DNA of 64,000 bases from Micropterix aruncella. Lineage: Eukaryota > Arthropoda > Insecta > Lepidoptera > Micropterigidae. The DNA is taken from positions 4,813,155 through 4,877,154 of the forward strand of contig OX155973.1 of NCBI GenBank assembly GCA_944548615.1, written 5' to 3'. The position numbers were made by a program, and so were the translations under genes. This document shows, in pieces, positions 31,981-41,800 of the stretch. Below the pieces are notes generated by a model, which was given only the letters and a program-made list of their open reading frames with translations, was not told where the DNA came from and did not search any database. The number at the start of each line of letters is the position of its first letter. Positions within the stretch are counted from its first letter, which is position 1.

Positions 31981-32465
31981 TTCGGGAGCTTATAGGCCCT
32001 GTCGCAGTTGGTTAAGACCCATATGTTCAGGCAGACTCCTCAGCAGCCATCCGACAGCCTCCTCGTATGAAGTGCAAGTCAATTTTCTGGAGCTCTTGGA
32101 CGGTTTGCACACCGTGCGGAATCAGCCAATCAATTGTGCATTCTGACTGACAGTCGGGGGAGTCTGGAAACAGTACTGTCTCCTATAGAGCAAAGGTAGT
32201 TGTTCACCTTACGGCGACTGCTCTTGAAACGACCAATCGGCTACCCTATAGCATGTGAACAGCCAGGCAAGGGTAGATTCGGTAGACACCGTTTCACTGC
32301 TACGTAAGGGAGAGGACCGCGTAAGCAAACCTCGAACCCGTAACCATTCAGGAGACTAGAGTTCTGGTTGCAACTTATAGTAAGTGCGCGAGTGTCGGCC
32401 CGCTGGGTGACTTACCTAGCTATCTCGCGGTAAGGCGTTGGCTTCTTAAGGGTGTATCAGCAAAG
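31980..32465 (+). repeat. Dispersed repeat family B, copy
   Basis: gggagcttataggccctgtc, cggtttgcacaccgtgcgg, ggggagtctggaaacagtac, ctgctcttgaaacgacc and gggagaggaccgcgtaagc in family order. The 3' end is missing after ggcgttggcttctta. Confidence 0.8.
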
Positions 32466-32514
32466 CTGAATGTCCAGAATAAGTAATAATAATAATTTTG
32501 ATCCAGAAATTTTA

Positions 32515-32937
32515 CTGACTCGGAATCAGTATGGTGAATATAGTGGGGTGACATTGAAACATCTTAACATAGAAGAGAGAGCATAAATACCAAAATATAC
32601 TACTCATCGCCTGAGAGGCCGGCCGCAGTCCGTTTTTTTCTGTATTTTTGGAATTACAGGGACGTATCAAGCCGTGCTTTTGCGCCAACTTAATGCAGCC
32701 AGGAGAGACAACGCGCGTCGAGCCGAGACTCTTTGTTACCAAGAAGTAGACATTTCGATCGGCTCCCAGACGATCGAAATATAGACTGTCTACTTCTCGA
32801 CTGAATAGTTTATATTTTTTATGATTAGGATAGTTCCGTTTTTGGTATTATTGCAGTATAGGTACCTCTTCTAGATTGTTGATTTTTTAACGTCACCAGA
32901 CTATATTCACCACGCTGATTCCGAATCTGCAATAATA
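32515..32937. mobile_element. TIR MITE with internal hairpin
   Basis: The left end gactcggaatcagtatggtg and the right end (reverse complement) gattcggaatcagcgtggtg are TIRs that continue through aatatagt. An internal hairpin at 32745-32800 has arms aagtagacatttcgatcg / cgatcgaaata..tctactt. No supported ORF. Confidence 0.75.
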
Positions 32938-33300
32938 TTTATTCGGTCTCAATAAATAAGCGAGATATAGGCATTCAAAATAGCGCCAAACCCATACATT
33001 TCGGTAGTTTTTTTTTTTAAAATAATACATAAACACCTATTTGGCGGTAGGTTAGGTTAGGTTTTTTTAAAACAACCTTAAAAACTGAGGTAAAAAAAAA
33101 TTTTTTTTTTTTGTATGTAAATTTGGTTTCGAAAATTTACGCGTCCGAAGCTTTTTTCTTTCACATTTAGCATTACAATGATCTAACCTAGTAGTATTTC
33201 TTTGTTTTTTCGATTTCTGAGAAAGGTACCTATACTGCAATAATTCCGATTATTCCAAAAAGTAGCCTGCCAGGCAGTCAGTAGTAGTGAGTGCTAATAA
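32938..33300. other. No gene recognised
   Basis: AT-rich. A short ggttaggttagg word occurs near 33053, too short to be called a telomeric tract. Confidence 0.5.
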
Positions 33301-33753
33301 ATTTATAATAATATTCTAGGGTTAAAGCTTCTATTAAAAATAGTTTTCGTAGATCTCTGTGAAATGCTCCAAGGCGATTTCTGCATTTGCTTAGCAATAC
33401 TTAACCGGTGCGGAACCCTCGGCACGCAAGTCATTCGCTCACCTGACCGGTCGTTTCTCCCACAAAACCCGACAAACATGGTCACCCTATATGTCAGCGT
33501 CCGTCCGACCAATCCAAACAGCAAACTTGCTTGTCCGAAAAACTGCTCACCACATATTTCGCGAAAGCGGCTGCCGAACACGCATTAATATCCCTTTGGA
33601 CCATCTTAAATAACTCGCAAGAAAGCCGCCGCCGCCGCCGCGGTTCAAAACGGAATAATTTCCGCGTAAAAATACCAAAAGTGGGCGAATTCCTCGGCGC
33701 AAAATCTCAACTGTCACGTTTGTACGAAGAAAAAAATGCCTCGTATTACTCAC

Positions 33754-33777
33754 CCACAGCTCCGTGCCCCAACTCAT
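33754..33777 (-). CDS. Cip4: First coding exon of a Toca-1/CIP4/FBP17-like F-BAR protein
   Basis: The minus strand reads MSWGTELW from an ATG in a good insect context (aatcaac before ATG) and stops at a strong gtgagt donor (33753-33748). MSWGTELW is the invariant N-terminus of FBP17 and Toca-1, whose next residues (DQFDNL...) begin the F-BAR domain. To my knowledge vertebrate paralogues are also spliced after this Trp. These proteins bind curved membrane and link Cdc42 to N-WASP-driven actin assembly in endocytosis. No second exon was found further left, so intron 1 must be very long or leave the window. The gene name is inferred from eight residues plus context. Confidence 0.72.
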
Positions 33778-34010
33778 GTTGATTGAGCTATCTCTTGCAC
33801 TGTTTTCACACAAAAAACCACACAGAACGGGAAAACCACACCAGCAATCACTCGTTTTCGAAAACACAAAATAAAAAATAAAACACCCACGCGAAACGGA
33901 GCGACAGCGACCGCTCACCGTCCGAACTACATGCCCCACCGACGTGAAGCGAGCAACTGAATTGCAGACAGAATGAACTGACCGAAATGAAATTCGCCGC
34001 AATGCATTGC
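33778..34010 (-). promoter_or_regulatory. 5' leader and likely promoter region of the Cip4-like gene
   Basis: Upstream of the ATG the minus strand is free of repeats and of mixed composition, richer in G+C and CpG than its surroundings (ggagcgacagcgaccg on the plus strand), down to about 34010. It lacks TE signatures, unlike nearly everything nearby. Transcription start not determined; no TATA box was evident. Confidence 0.5.
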
Positions 34011-34029
34011 TACATAGAGTTGGTCGCGT

Positions 34030-34440
34030 TATTTATCCCAACTACAGCTAATTTGTCCCGCTTAAATGAGAAACGTTTCCCCTAAGTGATATTATATCAG
34101 GTTAATTTTCAAAAATGAGTTAATAATCGCTTCATATTCTTCTTTTGAAGCCAGAGACCTAACTGAAAAGAAATTTCTAGAAAATTATACAAAAACATTT
34201 TTTTAAAAGGCTTAAAATGTTACTTTTTTAAATAAATGCGTCATTCATAAATAATCTTTGATTCTGTCTTTTTTTTGTAATTAGCTAAGATGTTATTACA
34301 AAGACATGATATTAGATATAGTGACCATACCATGATACTGAGACCATACCAAGATACTGTATATATATAGACCATACCAAGATACTGAATTCATGTGTAT
34401 GTATAAGAGTCGAGAAACCGATAATTATATAATTATCAAT
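34030..34440. repeat. Short direct repeats in AT-rich DNA
   Basis: gaccataccaagatactg occurs in three near-copies at about 34322-34385, one reading gaccataccatgatactg. Nothing else is recognised. Confidence 0.6.
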
Positions 34441-35160
34441 GTGGAATTTATTAATAAGAATTATTTTATTTCCGAAAGTAATGTTCAAAATGGTAATTTC
34501 AAAGTCTGTCTAACTAGGCCGAAGCCCGTGCCAAGGTAGACTCGACTACGTTACTTATAAGTTTTGTATTGTGCGCAAACTTATCAAATTATTATAACTG
34601 AGAAAAAGAAAAAAAAATAAATCTAATAGCACGAATAAATAAGTAATAGGTATTTTAAGAGTTATTTAAATAATATCTAATAATTCATAATCGTATTGAA
34701 ACAAAATAACAATAAATAAATCCAAATATAACCAGTAAAACTATTATTAAAATAATAATATGAATAATAATTAAATACAATAAAATTAAAATTGCAATGA
34801 TAGTCAGTAAATAGAGAGAAATTGCCTAAAGGCAATATTAAAAAAAATATATAGAAAGCAACTAATAAGAAGAAGTAATTAAAATAGTCAGTTTGCAAGT
34901 CAATAAATAATACATAAAAGAAGATTATAATAATCCTAGAAACAACAAATAAAAAGAGAAGATTTCGCTGTCAGGTTAAATATGTGGAGGCGTTTAATAA
35001 AGAATGACGGCGATGAGCACCTCATTCTCATGTCTTCCAAATTCCAACAGTAGTGGAATAATTGGTTTATTTGCTTTTTTGCATTTTTCTTTAAATTTAA
35101 TTGAAATTCTCTGAAAATCTTGGGGGCGATGTAAGAAAAATTTTCTAGACTCCGGTATGA
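34440..35160 (-). pseudogene. LINE 3' UTR-like region
   Basis: tctaactaggccgaagcccg and aaggtagactcgact resemble cctaactaggcctgagcctg / aaggcagacttgag at 60475-60510 in the 3' UTR of the LINE at 60.3-64 kb. AT-rich sequence follows in both. At 34994-35176 the minus strand has a 60-codon frame (IKFKEKCKKANKPIIPLLLE) that I do not recognise. Confidence 0.45.
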
Positions 35161-35352
35161 GCGGATTAAAAAACACAGCTCACTATATCTTTCTTGCGTG
35201 AATGCGAAAGAGACGCGCTTAGTTCTCGCTGCGCAAAGCGCGCTGCGCTTTTCGAATCAAGAGTCCGGGATAAGCGAGTTAAAAAACACAACTCTCTATC
35301 TATTTCTCGCGTGCCTGTGAAAGAGACGCACACAGTCTTTGTTGCGCAATCC
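35148..35352. repeat. ~110-bp tandem duplication
   Basis: Two diverged units: gactccggtatgagcggatt .. ttaaaaaacacag and gagtccgggataagcgagtt .. ttaaaaaacacaa, each continuing through gtgaatgcgaaagagacgc-like sequence to gctgcgcaa / gttgcgcaa. Confidence 0.75.
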
Positions 35353-35436
35353 TCGATCCACGTCGTGCAGTCTTCGTTTCAAAATTCGAACTTTACTGAC
35401 ATTAAACGTAAAGCTTTTTGTTAACGTTAGATTTTA

Positions 35437-36772
35437 GGGGAGCAGAGGGTATTCCCGTACAGCGGCTAATTGCGTACACTCGATTTTATCGAAACCCACA
35501 ACAGAAACCGATATCTATCCTTGTCTAGCATTACACATCACCTTTCCTAGTGCCGCGGATAGAAACACGTACCAGTCGGCCGCCGATCGTCTCCGAGAGA
35601 GCGCGTTTGACGTTTCGCGGCATCTGTTTAGAGAAATCAACGAGTGATTTTTAAGCTGTAAGTACATCAATCATAGTTACTTTGTAAAATAATCGTGATT
35701 TACGCCCTCTTTGGTATCTTAACATTAGACTTATTATGCCTTAGCATTCAAAGTTCCACTTTTTAAGACAATATATCCGAAAATATGTTGGATTCCGGGT
35801 TTCGGGTAAAGCCGTACATTTTTGTACGGTATTAGCCGCAAGATGTTTGGATAACTTTGAATGTTGCCTGATTCCATGTTGTTAACTAACTATACATAAT
35901 AAAAAAAGAGTTTGTCATTTTAACACCTGCACAGTCAAGATGTATGCCTGAAATGCCATCTCCATCAGCACGGGTTACAGAAAAAAAAACTTTCAAAGGA
36001 AAGGGAACAGGAAAAAAATCCAACAAGCAACATTCAGAAATTTTAACATCTATGCCCATGAAGTATATGTTAGAGGCCGCAGCTTTGAGAAAAACACTGA
36101 AAAACATGAAACAAGAGAATACCAAGCTAAAAAAAGGCACAAAGAAACCAAAAGACACAAAAAATACCATAAAAAAAACCATAAAAAATGACACAAAGGA
36201 CGTAATAATAAAAACCATGCAGAAACACGCAATCAAAAGCCCAAATAAACCTAAATCTCATATAAGGAAGATTTTTAACTCTTCTACATCCGATTCCGAT
36301 GACCATACTACAGCAGTGGTTCTTCATGACGACGACGATACTGATGGAGAGTACTACGATGAAGGACATCTGGGCGTAACTAATGAGTTATGCGCTATTT
36401 GTGGAGAATTTGGCAAGGATAATGAACTTTGGTATCGTTGCATAGCCTGTGCACGATGGGTGCATGCTCTTTGCAGCGACAAAGATGTCCCAGATAATTA
36501 CATCTGTAGTTTCTGTAAACCATAAATTAGTGTACGTAATTTGCCTACTGCTGTACGGTATTGCCCGAACACTTCGGGTAATACCGTACTTTCCACTTTT
36601 TTTTAATTCGTAATTAAACCTATTATTTCAAAGTTTTTGTTTTTTTTGAAGCCACCATTTTAATGTCAATTAAACTGGCTGTAGAAATGTATCACATTGA
36701 ATTCGTTCACTATAAAGTTGTGACATATATTTGAACTTAAGCTTAGGTGTACGTACATACCCTCCGCTCCCC
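35437..36772 (+). mobile_element. pogo-type DNA transposon, internally deleted, TA target
   Basis: TA at 35435-35436 and 36773-36774. TIRs: left ggggagcagagggtattccc, right (reverse complement) ggggagcggagggtatgtac; both then run into gtac. Inner palindromic words gccgtacatttttgtacgg (about 35811) and gtacggtattgcccgaa..ttcgggtaataccgtac (36554-36590) lie near each end. Only the last coding part of the transposase survives, so this is a deletion derivative of 1336 bp. Confidence 0.82.
35944..36525 (+). CDS. pogo-type transposase C-terminal part with PHD finger
   Basis: A 193-codon frame preceded by an acceptor-like aacacctgcacag (to 35934). Residues 31-40 read SEILTSMPMK, the ILTSTPxK-type motif found after the DDE domain in insect pogo/jerky-like transposases. 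A Lys-rich coiled segment (45-110) and an acidic stretch (115-140) follow, then a complete Cys4-His-Cys3 PHD finger: C150, C153, C166, C169, H174, C177, C188, C191, ending in CKP. Such fingers often end insect pogo-like proteins. The DNA-binding and catalytic regions are missing from the element. The finger itself is intact, so a short chromatin-reading peptide could be made; that is inference. Confidence 0.75.
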   Translation: MPEMPSPSARVTEKKTFKGKGTGKKSNKQHSEILTSMPMKYMLEAAALRKTLKNMKQENTKLKKGTKKPKDTKNTIKKTIKNDTKDVIIKTMQKHAIKSPNKPKSHIRKIFNSSTSDSDDHTTAVVLHDDDDTDGEYYDEGHLGVTNELCAICGEFGKDNELWYRCIACARWVHALCSDKDVPDNYICSFCKP

Positions 36773-36774
36773 TA

Positions 36775-37895
36775 CTTCCCATTAATTTGTCGTACCGAGG
36801 GATCTAATTGAAATCGATTCTTAAAGAGTAAACTCCAAAAACATATTTTCTAAAAAATAATCAATATACTCGCTCTACTTCTCCGTACATGGAGCCTGTC
36901 TTTGGAATACTTTACCCACACATGTAAGGACTAACACGCGCTTATAAATATATCTCGTCCCCTCCCTCCCCCTTCCCTGCGTCATTATATGTTTGTGTTT
37001 TTTTAGCTTTCATTTTCTATGGTTTTTAATGTTGGATACATTTGATACGATCTGCCTTTATGCGTGATTTTAATTATAGTTTATTTTATTTTATTATTTT
37101 TAAGGAAACATACAGCTGTTACAATAAATTTACATATAAAATAGGATAAATTTACAATAACTTTATCCTATTTTTAGCGCAAAACATGTCCCATTATGCT
37201 AGGGTTACCTATAAGATATGATTTAAAGCAAAAAGTTCGCCGATTTATTTGATTAAAAAGCCTTTTTTACTAAAATTATTGTTAATACTATTGCCAAAAA
37301 GAAAAGTTTATGTGTAGAATCCAGTCGTCCGGTACTCACAAATGAAGAATCACCTGCATACATAGCTCCTCGTGGGAGTTCCGAATGGCGGCAATTGCCT
37401 TAGGTCTGCTCCTCAAGATCGATCCCTATAGCAATAACATCGTGTACACATATGTGTATGTATGCATTTTTGTACACATGTATACATTTTATTAATTCGC
37501 ATGTTTTCATATACATTGTGATGCAACAGGCATATAACTTCGCGTGGGGGTCGCGCCGCAAGACCATAACGTTTCTTATGCACGCTCTACACGTTAGCCA
37601 ACATAATATGTGCCATCGCCTAGGACGACACAGTAGTGCCGACTCGTTTCCACCATAATGATGTGTCCCAATAATGGCCAACGTGTAGATAAAATATCGG
37701 GAAATAATCAACATTCAAAATATAGCAATCTTGGATTTTTCCATCGGTTTTCTATAAATTACTCGACATAACTGTTAACATTCATTAACCGCTATTAGCA
37801 ATCGCGGCCAACACTGCTTCTGACATAGACCGTATTTTAAAATTGCAAAATTCTTGTTTCCGTCATTTTTCCCGCTAGAGGGCGCAGCGTCATTT
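36775..37895. other. Mostly unassigned AT-rich sequence
   Basis: A (ttta)n-like run at 37080-37100 followed by AT-rich DNA may be another LINE 3' tail on the minus strand. A small hairpin aaaataggataaa / tttatcctatttt lies at 37138-37178. Nothing else is supported. Confidence 0.4.
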
Positions 37896-37937
37896 GATCC
37901 TGAACGGTGTGAAGAGAGCGACGCACCGATGGTTTAT

Positions 37938-38539
37938 GGTCCCTTTACACGAAGCCAATTGCTAGGACAATCCACTAAGCCAATCCACTAAGCCAGTCCA
38001 ATGAAAAGTGCAATGTCGTTTACACATAGTCTTAAAATTGACTGTCAGTTTCTTCTGTATAGTTTCGGAAAAAGCTTTTAAGAGATGGATAGACGATTGC
38101 TTTGAAGGTCTGGTTCAAAAATGTTTTGATTTCAATGCATAAAGTGATCTTGTATATGGTAGAAGAAGAATTGACTTGCAAAAGAAGATGGTGGACTAGA
38201 GAATGGATATCCAGGAGATTTAAATTAGGTCAATCAAGTCTCATCCTAAGAGAACTTCTAGCCGAAGATCCTGAAGAATACAAATTGTGCATGAGAATGT
38301 CGCCTGGCATGATCGAAACTCTTCTTGGCTTGATTGGTCCTGATATACAAAAATCGAACACGATGATGTGTGATACTATCCCTGCTTTAGTAAAATTAGA
38401 ATTGACCATCACTTATCTAGTTTATGGATGCAGCTTCCGATATTTACAAAGATGCTTCAGAGTATCAATGCCGGCCATCTCAAATATGATCCCAGAAGTA
38501 TGTGATGCAATTTCTAAGGGGTTGAAAGACCAAACAAAA
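37938..38539 (+). pseudogene. PIF/Harbinger transposase, first exon
   Basis: From about 38185 one frame reads RRWWTREWISRRFKLGQSS, LLAEDPEEYKLCMRMSPGM, then LGLIGPDIQ, ALVKLELTITYLVYGCSFRY and FRVSMPAISNMIPEVCDAI. It ends ...GLKDQTK at a gtaagt donor (38540). This is the N-terminal half of PIF/Harbinger transposases (RRxWxRPW; EDPxxFxxxxRM; a helix-turn-helix before the DDE domain). The ATG at 38085 is soon followed by an in-frame stop, so the 5' end is damaged. ggtccctttacacgaagcc at 37938 resembles a PIF TIR. The downstream DDE exon was not found. Confidence 0.82.
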
Positions 38540-38631
38540 GTAAGTTATAATCAAGTATTTATTATTATTATTTTAATAAAGGTAGGTAGGTGCTTAAAAA
38601 TACTGTAGCTAAATACTTAGGTTCAGATAAC

Positions 38632-39470
38632 TCAAGATTGTGCGTTTCTATAAACCATGTTTATAACACTTAAGTTGCCTGCAGCCATTTCAGTTTCATT
38701 GTCATCAATTTCCATAGTGTATTGAACATCAGAATATTGTAAACCTGCAGCACCTAAGGTGTCTACAGCAACCACTTCAGTTTCATTTTCATCAAACTCA
38801 ACGTTGTATTCATGATCACAGTGTAAAACCGCAGTGTCATTGTCGCCACCAAAGGATTCATAATCTATTTGGTACGATGCTTGAGAGGTAGATGCACGAG
38901 CGATGTAAGAATTTCTTGATTTACTTCTATGCTCATCAGTAGGGGATATATAAGACATTGATAATCTGAAAGTTGTGAATCAGAAGTAGGTAGAGAGGTA
39001 TGAGCGATGAAAGATTTCCGCTGTATTTTCTTCAATTTATATTTAGTTAAAATAGACTGTATGTCTTGCTGTGCAAGGATTGCATCTTCTTCATTTAACG
39101 ATTTTAATTGCATGCCAACATATTTTCCATAAATATCGAACTCGTTTGTTTCTTCTGCCTTATTTAATTCCTCAGTCATTGATTGCATATCTCTTACAAT
39201 ACAGTTCAATTGATTTAAGCGTGATCTTTTAGAAGTTGTTTGGGATGGCTGATTCCTGCCTGTTTTTTTGCCTATTTCATTAGATGAGTCATCTTGTAAA
39301 TCAGCGGTCTTCTTTTGGCGGTCTTCTTGCCTTATTTTAATATTTCTTTGCGGACCAATTGTAACGCTGGCTACATCATTTTCATTCAAATTGTTCTGCC
39401 TGTTCATCTCTTTCAGAGTTGTCGGGCGCGCAGTTGTCGTTGTTGAGCGGCGGGCGCGGGTGAAAACCAC
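38632..39470 (-). pseudogene. PIF/Harbinger accessory protein, C-terminal part
   Basis: Convergent with the transposase exon. The minus strand reads FDIYGKYVGMQLKSL, NEEDAILAQQDIQSILTKYK and L. It is the C-terminal motif of the MADF/Myb-like second protein of PIF/Harbinger elements (FGKYVAxxLRxL, then AILAQQEIQxILF), which helps bring the transposase to the nucleus and DNA. A frameshift near 38955 separates an acidic tail frame (38632-38958). The apparent N-terminus reads into the hairpin at 39447 and is not authentic; the MADF domain is missing. Confidence 0.65.
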
Positions 39471-39546
39471 ACCGTGACTTTTAAGCCTTTATAGTGCAGC
39501 ATAAAGGCTTAAAAGTCACGGTGTGGTTTTCTCCCGCGCCCGCCGC
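39447..39546. repeat. 100-bp hairpin with 46-bp arms
   Basis: The left arm gcggcgggcgcgggtgaaaa continues to ttaagcctttat. The right arm (39501-39546) is its complement with one mismatch (t/a at the ggtga/ggaga position). The loop is agtgcagc. Related words (cgcgggtgaaaacagc at 39779; gagcggttttcacccg at 39720) follow, so it belongs to a cluster of inverted repeats. Confidence 0.9.
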
Positions 39547-39870
39547 GTTTGCGGGCCCGCGGACTCCGTAGAATGCAGATATGTAAGTATGTAAAATTAA
39601 GTCACAATTTTCACGACACGATTTTTGCCGTGGCGAGCGCGGGTAAATCGCGGCGGCCGCATCGTCTGCGGGCACTTAGTGGTACCTACCGCGCCGGCCA
39701 CAGTCATCTTTAAAACTCACGGAGCGGTTTTCACCCGAACGCATACATATCTACGCCGCGTGCCCGCAACCGCGGCGGGCGCGGGTGAAAACAGCTTCGT
39801 GAATTCTAAGCCTTACAAACGAGCGCTAACGGGAGAAGTGTCATTGAAGGTAAGGACAGACTGAGTCCAC
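39547..39870. repeat. GC-rich cluster of related inverted repeats
   Basis: Several diverged words of the 39447 hairpin in both orientations: cacgatttttgccgtggcga, ctcacggagcggttttcacc, gggcgcgggtgaaaacagct and cgtgaattctaagcc. No ORF is supported. Confidence 0.6.
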
Positions 39871-40081
39871 TTATGCCAACGTATACGATGCAACGCTCCC
39901 ACATTGGTGTGCACACTCACTTGTCACATCACGTCGGTGTTGAAAGAAGACATTCGATTCAGATCTTGGTAAATGGCTTCATATCGCCTTACCGAGATAG
40001 TCAGTTGTTTATCTCCACTTCATCTCCCGTTCAATACGTAAACAAACAAATATAAACGCATGCACTGTATATTTTCTCTGT

Positions 40082-40152
40082 GCACGCACCGACGTTTTAT
40101 GTGTGACGCACCGACGTTCTATGTGTGACGCACCGACGTTCTATGTGTGACT
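40082..40152 (+). repeat. Minisatellite, three ~23-bp units
   Basis: acgcaccgacgtttta / acgcaccgacgttcta followed by tgtgtg, repeated three times in tandem. Confidence 0.85.
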
Positions 40153-40280
40153 CGTTGCCAACGTAATTTCTAGAAAGACACTGGTTTTACGCGTGGGATA
40201 GATTACTGTCATTCCCTCCACCTTTCCATGCTGATCTGGAGATCGCAGTTCGACGTTACGTGGGACGCGCGTGAACAGCG

Positions 40281-40484
40281 TTGCGTATGATATTTCTAAG
40301 TCAGTTGTTACCATGCAAATTCAAGGGTCCAGATGTCATAGTCTGCCACTGCCAGTTCTATCACTGCCAGATAAGCCTCAAACTTTTTAATAGATTGCCT
40401 GATAAATTAAAGGCGATTAAAACATCGATGTTTTCAAGAGATCCATCCGAATGTATCTGCATATCCATCCGAGTGTATAATTAA
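40281..40484 (+). pseudogene. LINE C-terminal relic
   Basis: SLKLFNRLPDKLKAIKTSMF fits the xxLFNxLPxxIK segment near the end of CR1/Jockey-like ORF2. About 60 codons are open, with nothing upstream recognisable. A (ttgaaa)n tail-like run occurs further on at 41038-41056. Confidence 0.5.
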
Positions 40485-40499
40485 CATTTATGACTTACT

Positions 40500-41740
40500 A
40501 TAACGACCTTTAAAATATATAATAGATATGAATCGTACCTACCCATTTAATTTAATGTATTTTTGTAATTGTCAATTGTTTTATTGTAAAGTGTTAGATA
40601 GTCTTTGTTTTTGTAAATTGAAAAATTTAAAGTAATTTATTGTATATAATTTCTTGGCTAAATTGAATAACTAGTTTAAGATTACTGTCGTTGTATTGGA
40701 AATAGATTTATCTTTACCTTTAGCTTAATGTAGCTAACCTTAAAGCTACCGTGTTTTGGTTGCTGGCTTTTGGGGTAAGTGTGCGGAGGCAAGTGTACGA
40801 CTTTTTTTTCTGACTTTTTCTGATTTTAATTTCTTGATTATTTTTATCAATTATTTTAATTTGTGGTTTTAGTAAATAAATCTTAAAAATGATTTGGATG
40901 CCCTAAAAGCAATAATGAAGTAACTGTATGTACGTGGTGATAAATTTAAATATTGTAAAAAACGAACTAATATACTGTAATTTAAATGTACCTAAATATT
41001 AAGTTTCTACAATCTGTTAAGATTTTTTTGGAAATAAATTGAAATTGAAATTGAAAATTACGCACGCAAGCACTAGCCCTGCTCCATCCCGAGGGCTCAC
41101 TAAATTTTGTTTTGTTTTTATTTCATGTGAATTTTAAATTGTTCTTATTTTTTTTTTATTTGCGCTTAATATTAATCCTATTTTGGGATAAGTGTACGGG
41201 CGCACACCTACCCTGCATTAATGCGTACTCTAAGCCACATCGTGGGGTAAGTATACAAAAATTAATGCTATTTTTTTGTTCGGAGTAACAAGATCTTCAG
41301 TTATTAAGGTTTTATATTCCGACTTAAATAAACAAAACCTAATAAAAAGTAAAAATAAAGACTAAAGTTTTATTTTAATAAACCCTTTTCACAATAATAA
41401 TTGGGATGTAAACTGCGCACACTTGACCCGCATTACTTAAATTAGGATTTGGCGTACGACGATGCAATATCTACCTAATTGAAATAAAAAATGTCAAATT
41501 CCAGTCGTGTACATTTTTTTCTATTGTGTCGGAAATATGCGAAAGTGACTGGATGCGTACCTATAAATTGTAACTATTTGTTCCCTTTCTCTTTCGTTCC
41601 TCTCCCAATTTTCTCTCCTCGGACATTCTTAGTTTTAAATATCGTCGCTGTATGTAAGACCTCGAATACTACATCCACACTCTTGCTACAAACCGCTTGT
41701 ACAAACGCTAGGCAAGAGCAGGCAAGTCAAACACCGTCGA
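40500..41740. other. AT-rich, repeated gtaagtgtacg words
   Basis: ttggggtaagtgtgcggagg (about 40770), ggataagtgtacgggcgcac (41189), gtggggtaagtatac (41245) and gcgcacacttgacccgcatt (41415, inverted) recur. They may be ends of pogo-like elements related to 35437, but no boundaries can be set. Confidence 0.35.
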
Positions 41741-41748
41741 TCTACACC

Positions 41749-41800
41749 AGTGGTTCCCAAAGGGGTCCAGGTGGACCCCAGGGGTCTGCGGGAGACTTGA
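41749..41800 (+). mobile_element. hAT-type TIR, single end
   Basis: cagtggttcccaaaggggtc matches the CAGTGGTTCTCAA terminal pattern of many hAT elements. A right end and an 8-bp duplication were not found. Confidence 0.45.

Noticed and set aside
33049..33063. Insect telomeric (TTAGG)n tract
   Set aside because: Only about two to three units occur in AT-rich intronic DNA; far too short.
35886..36236. Phe/Val-rich hydrophobic minus-strand ORF resembling a membrane protein
   Set aside because: It is the antisense of the Lys-rich pogo C-terminal frame; Lys codons read in reverse give Phe/Leu.
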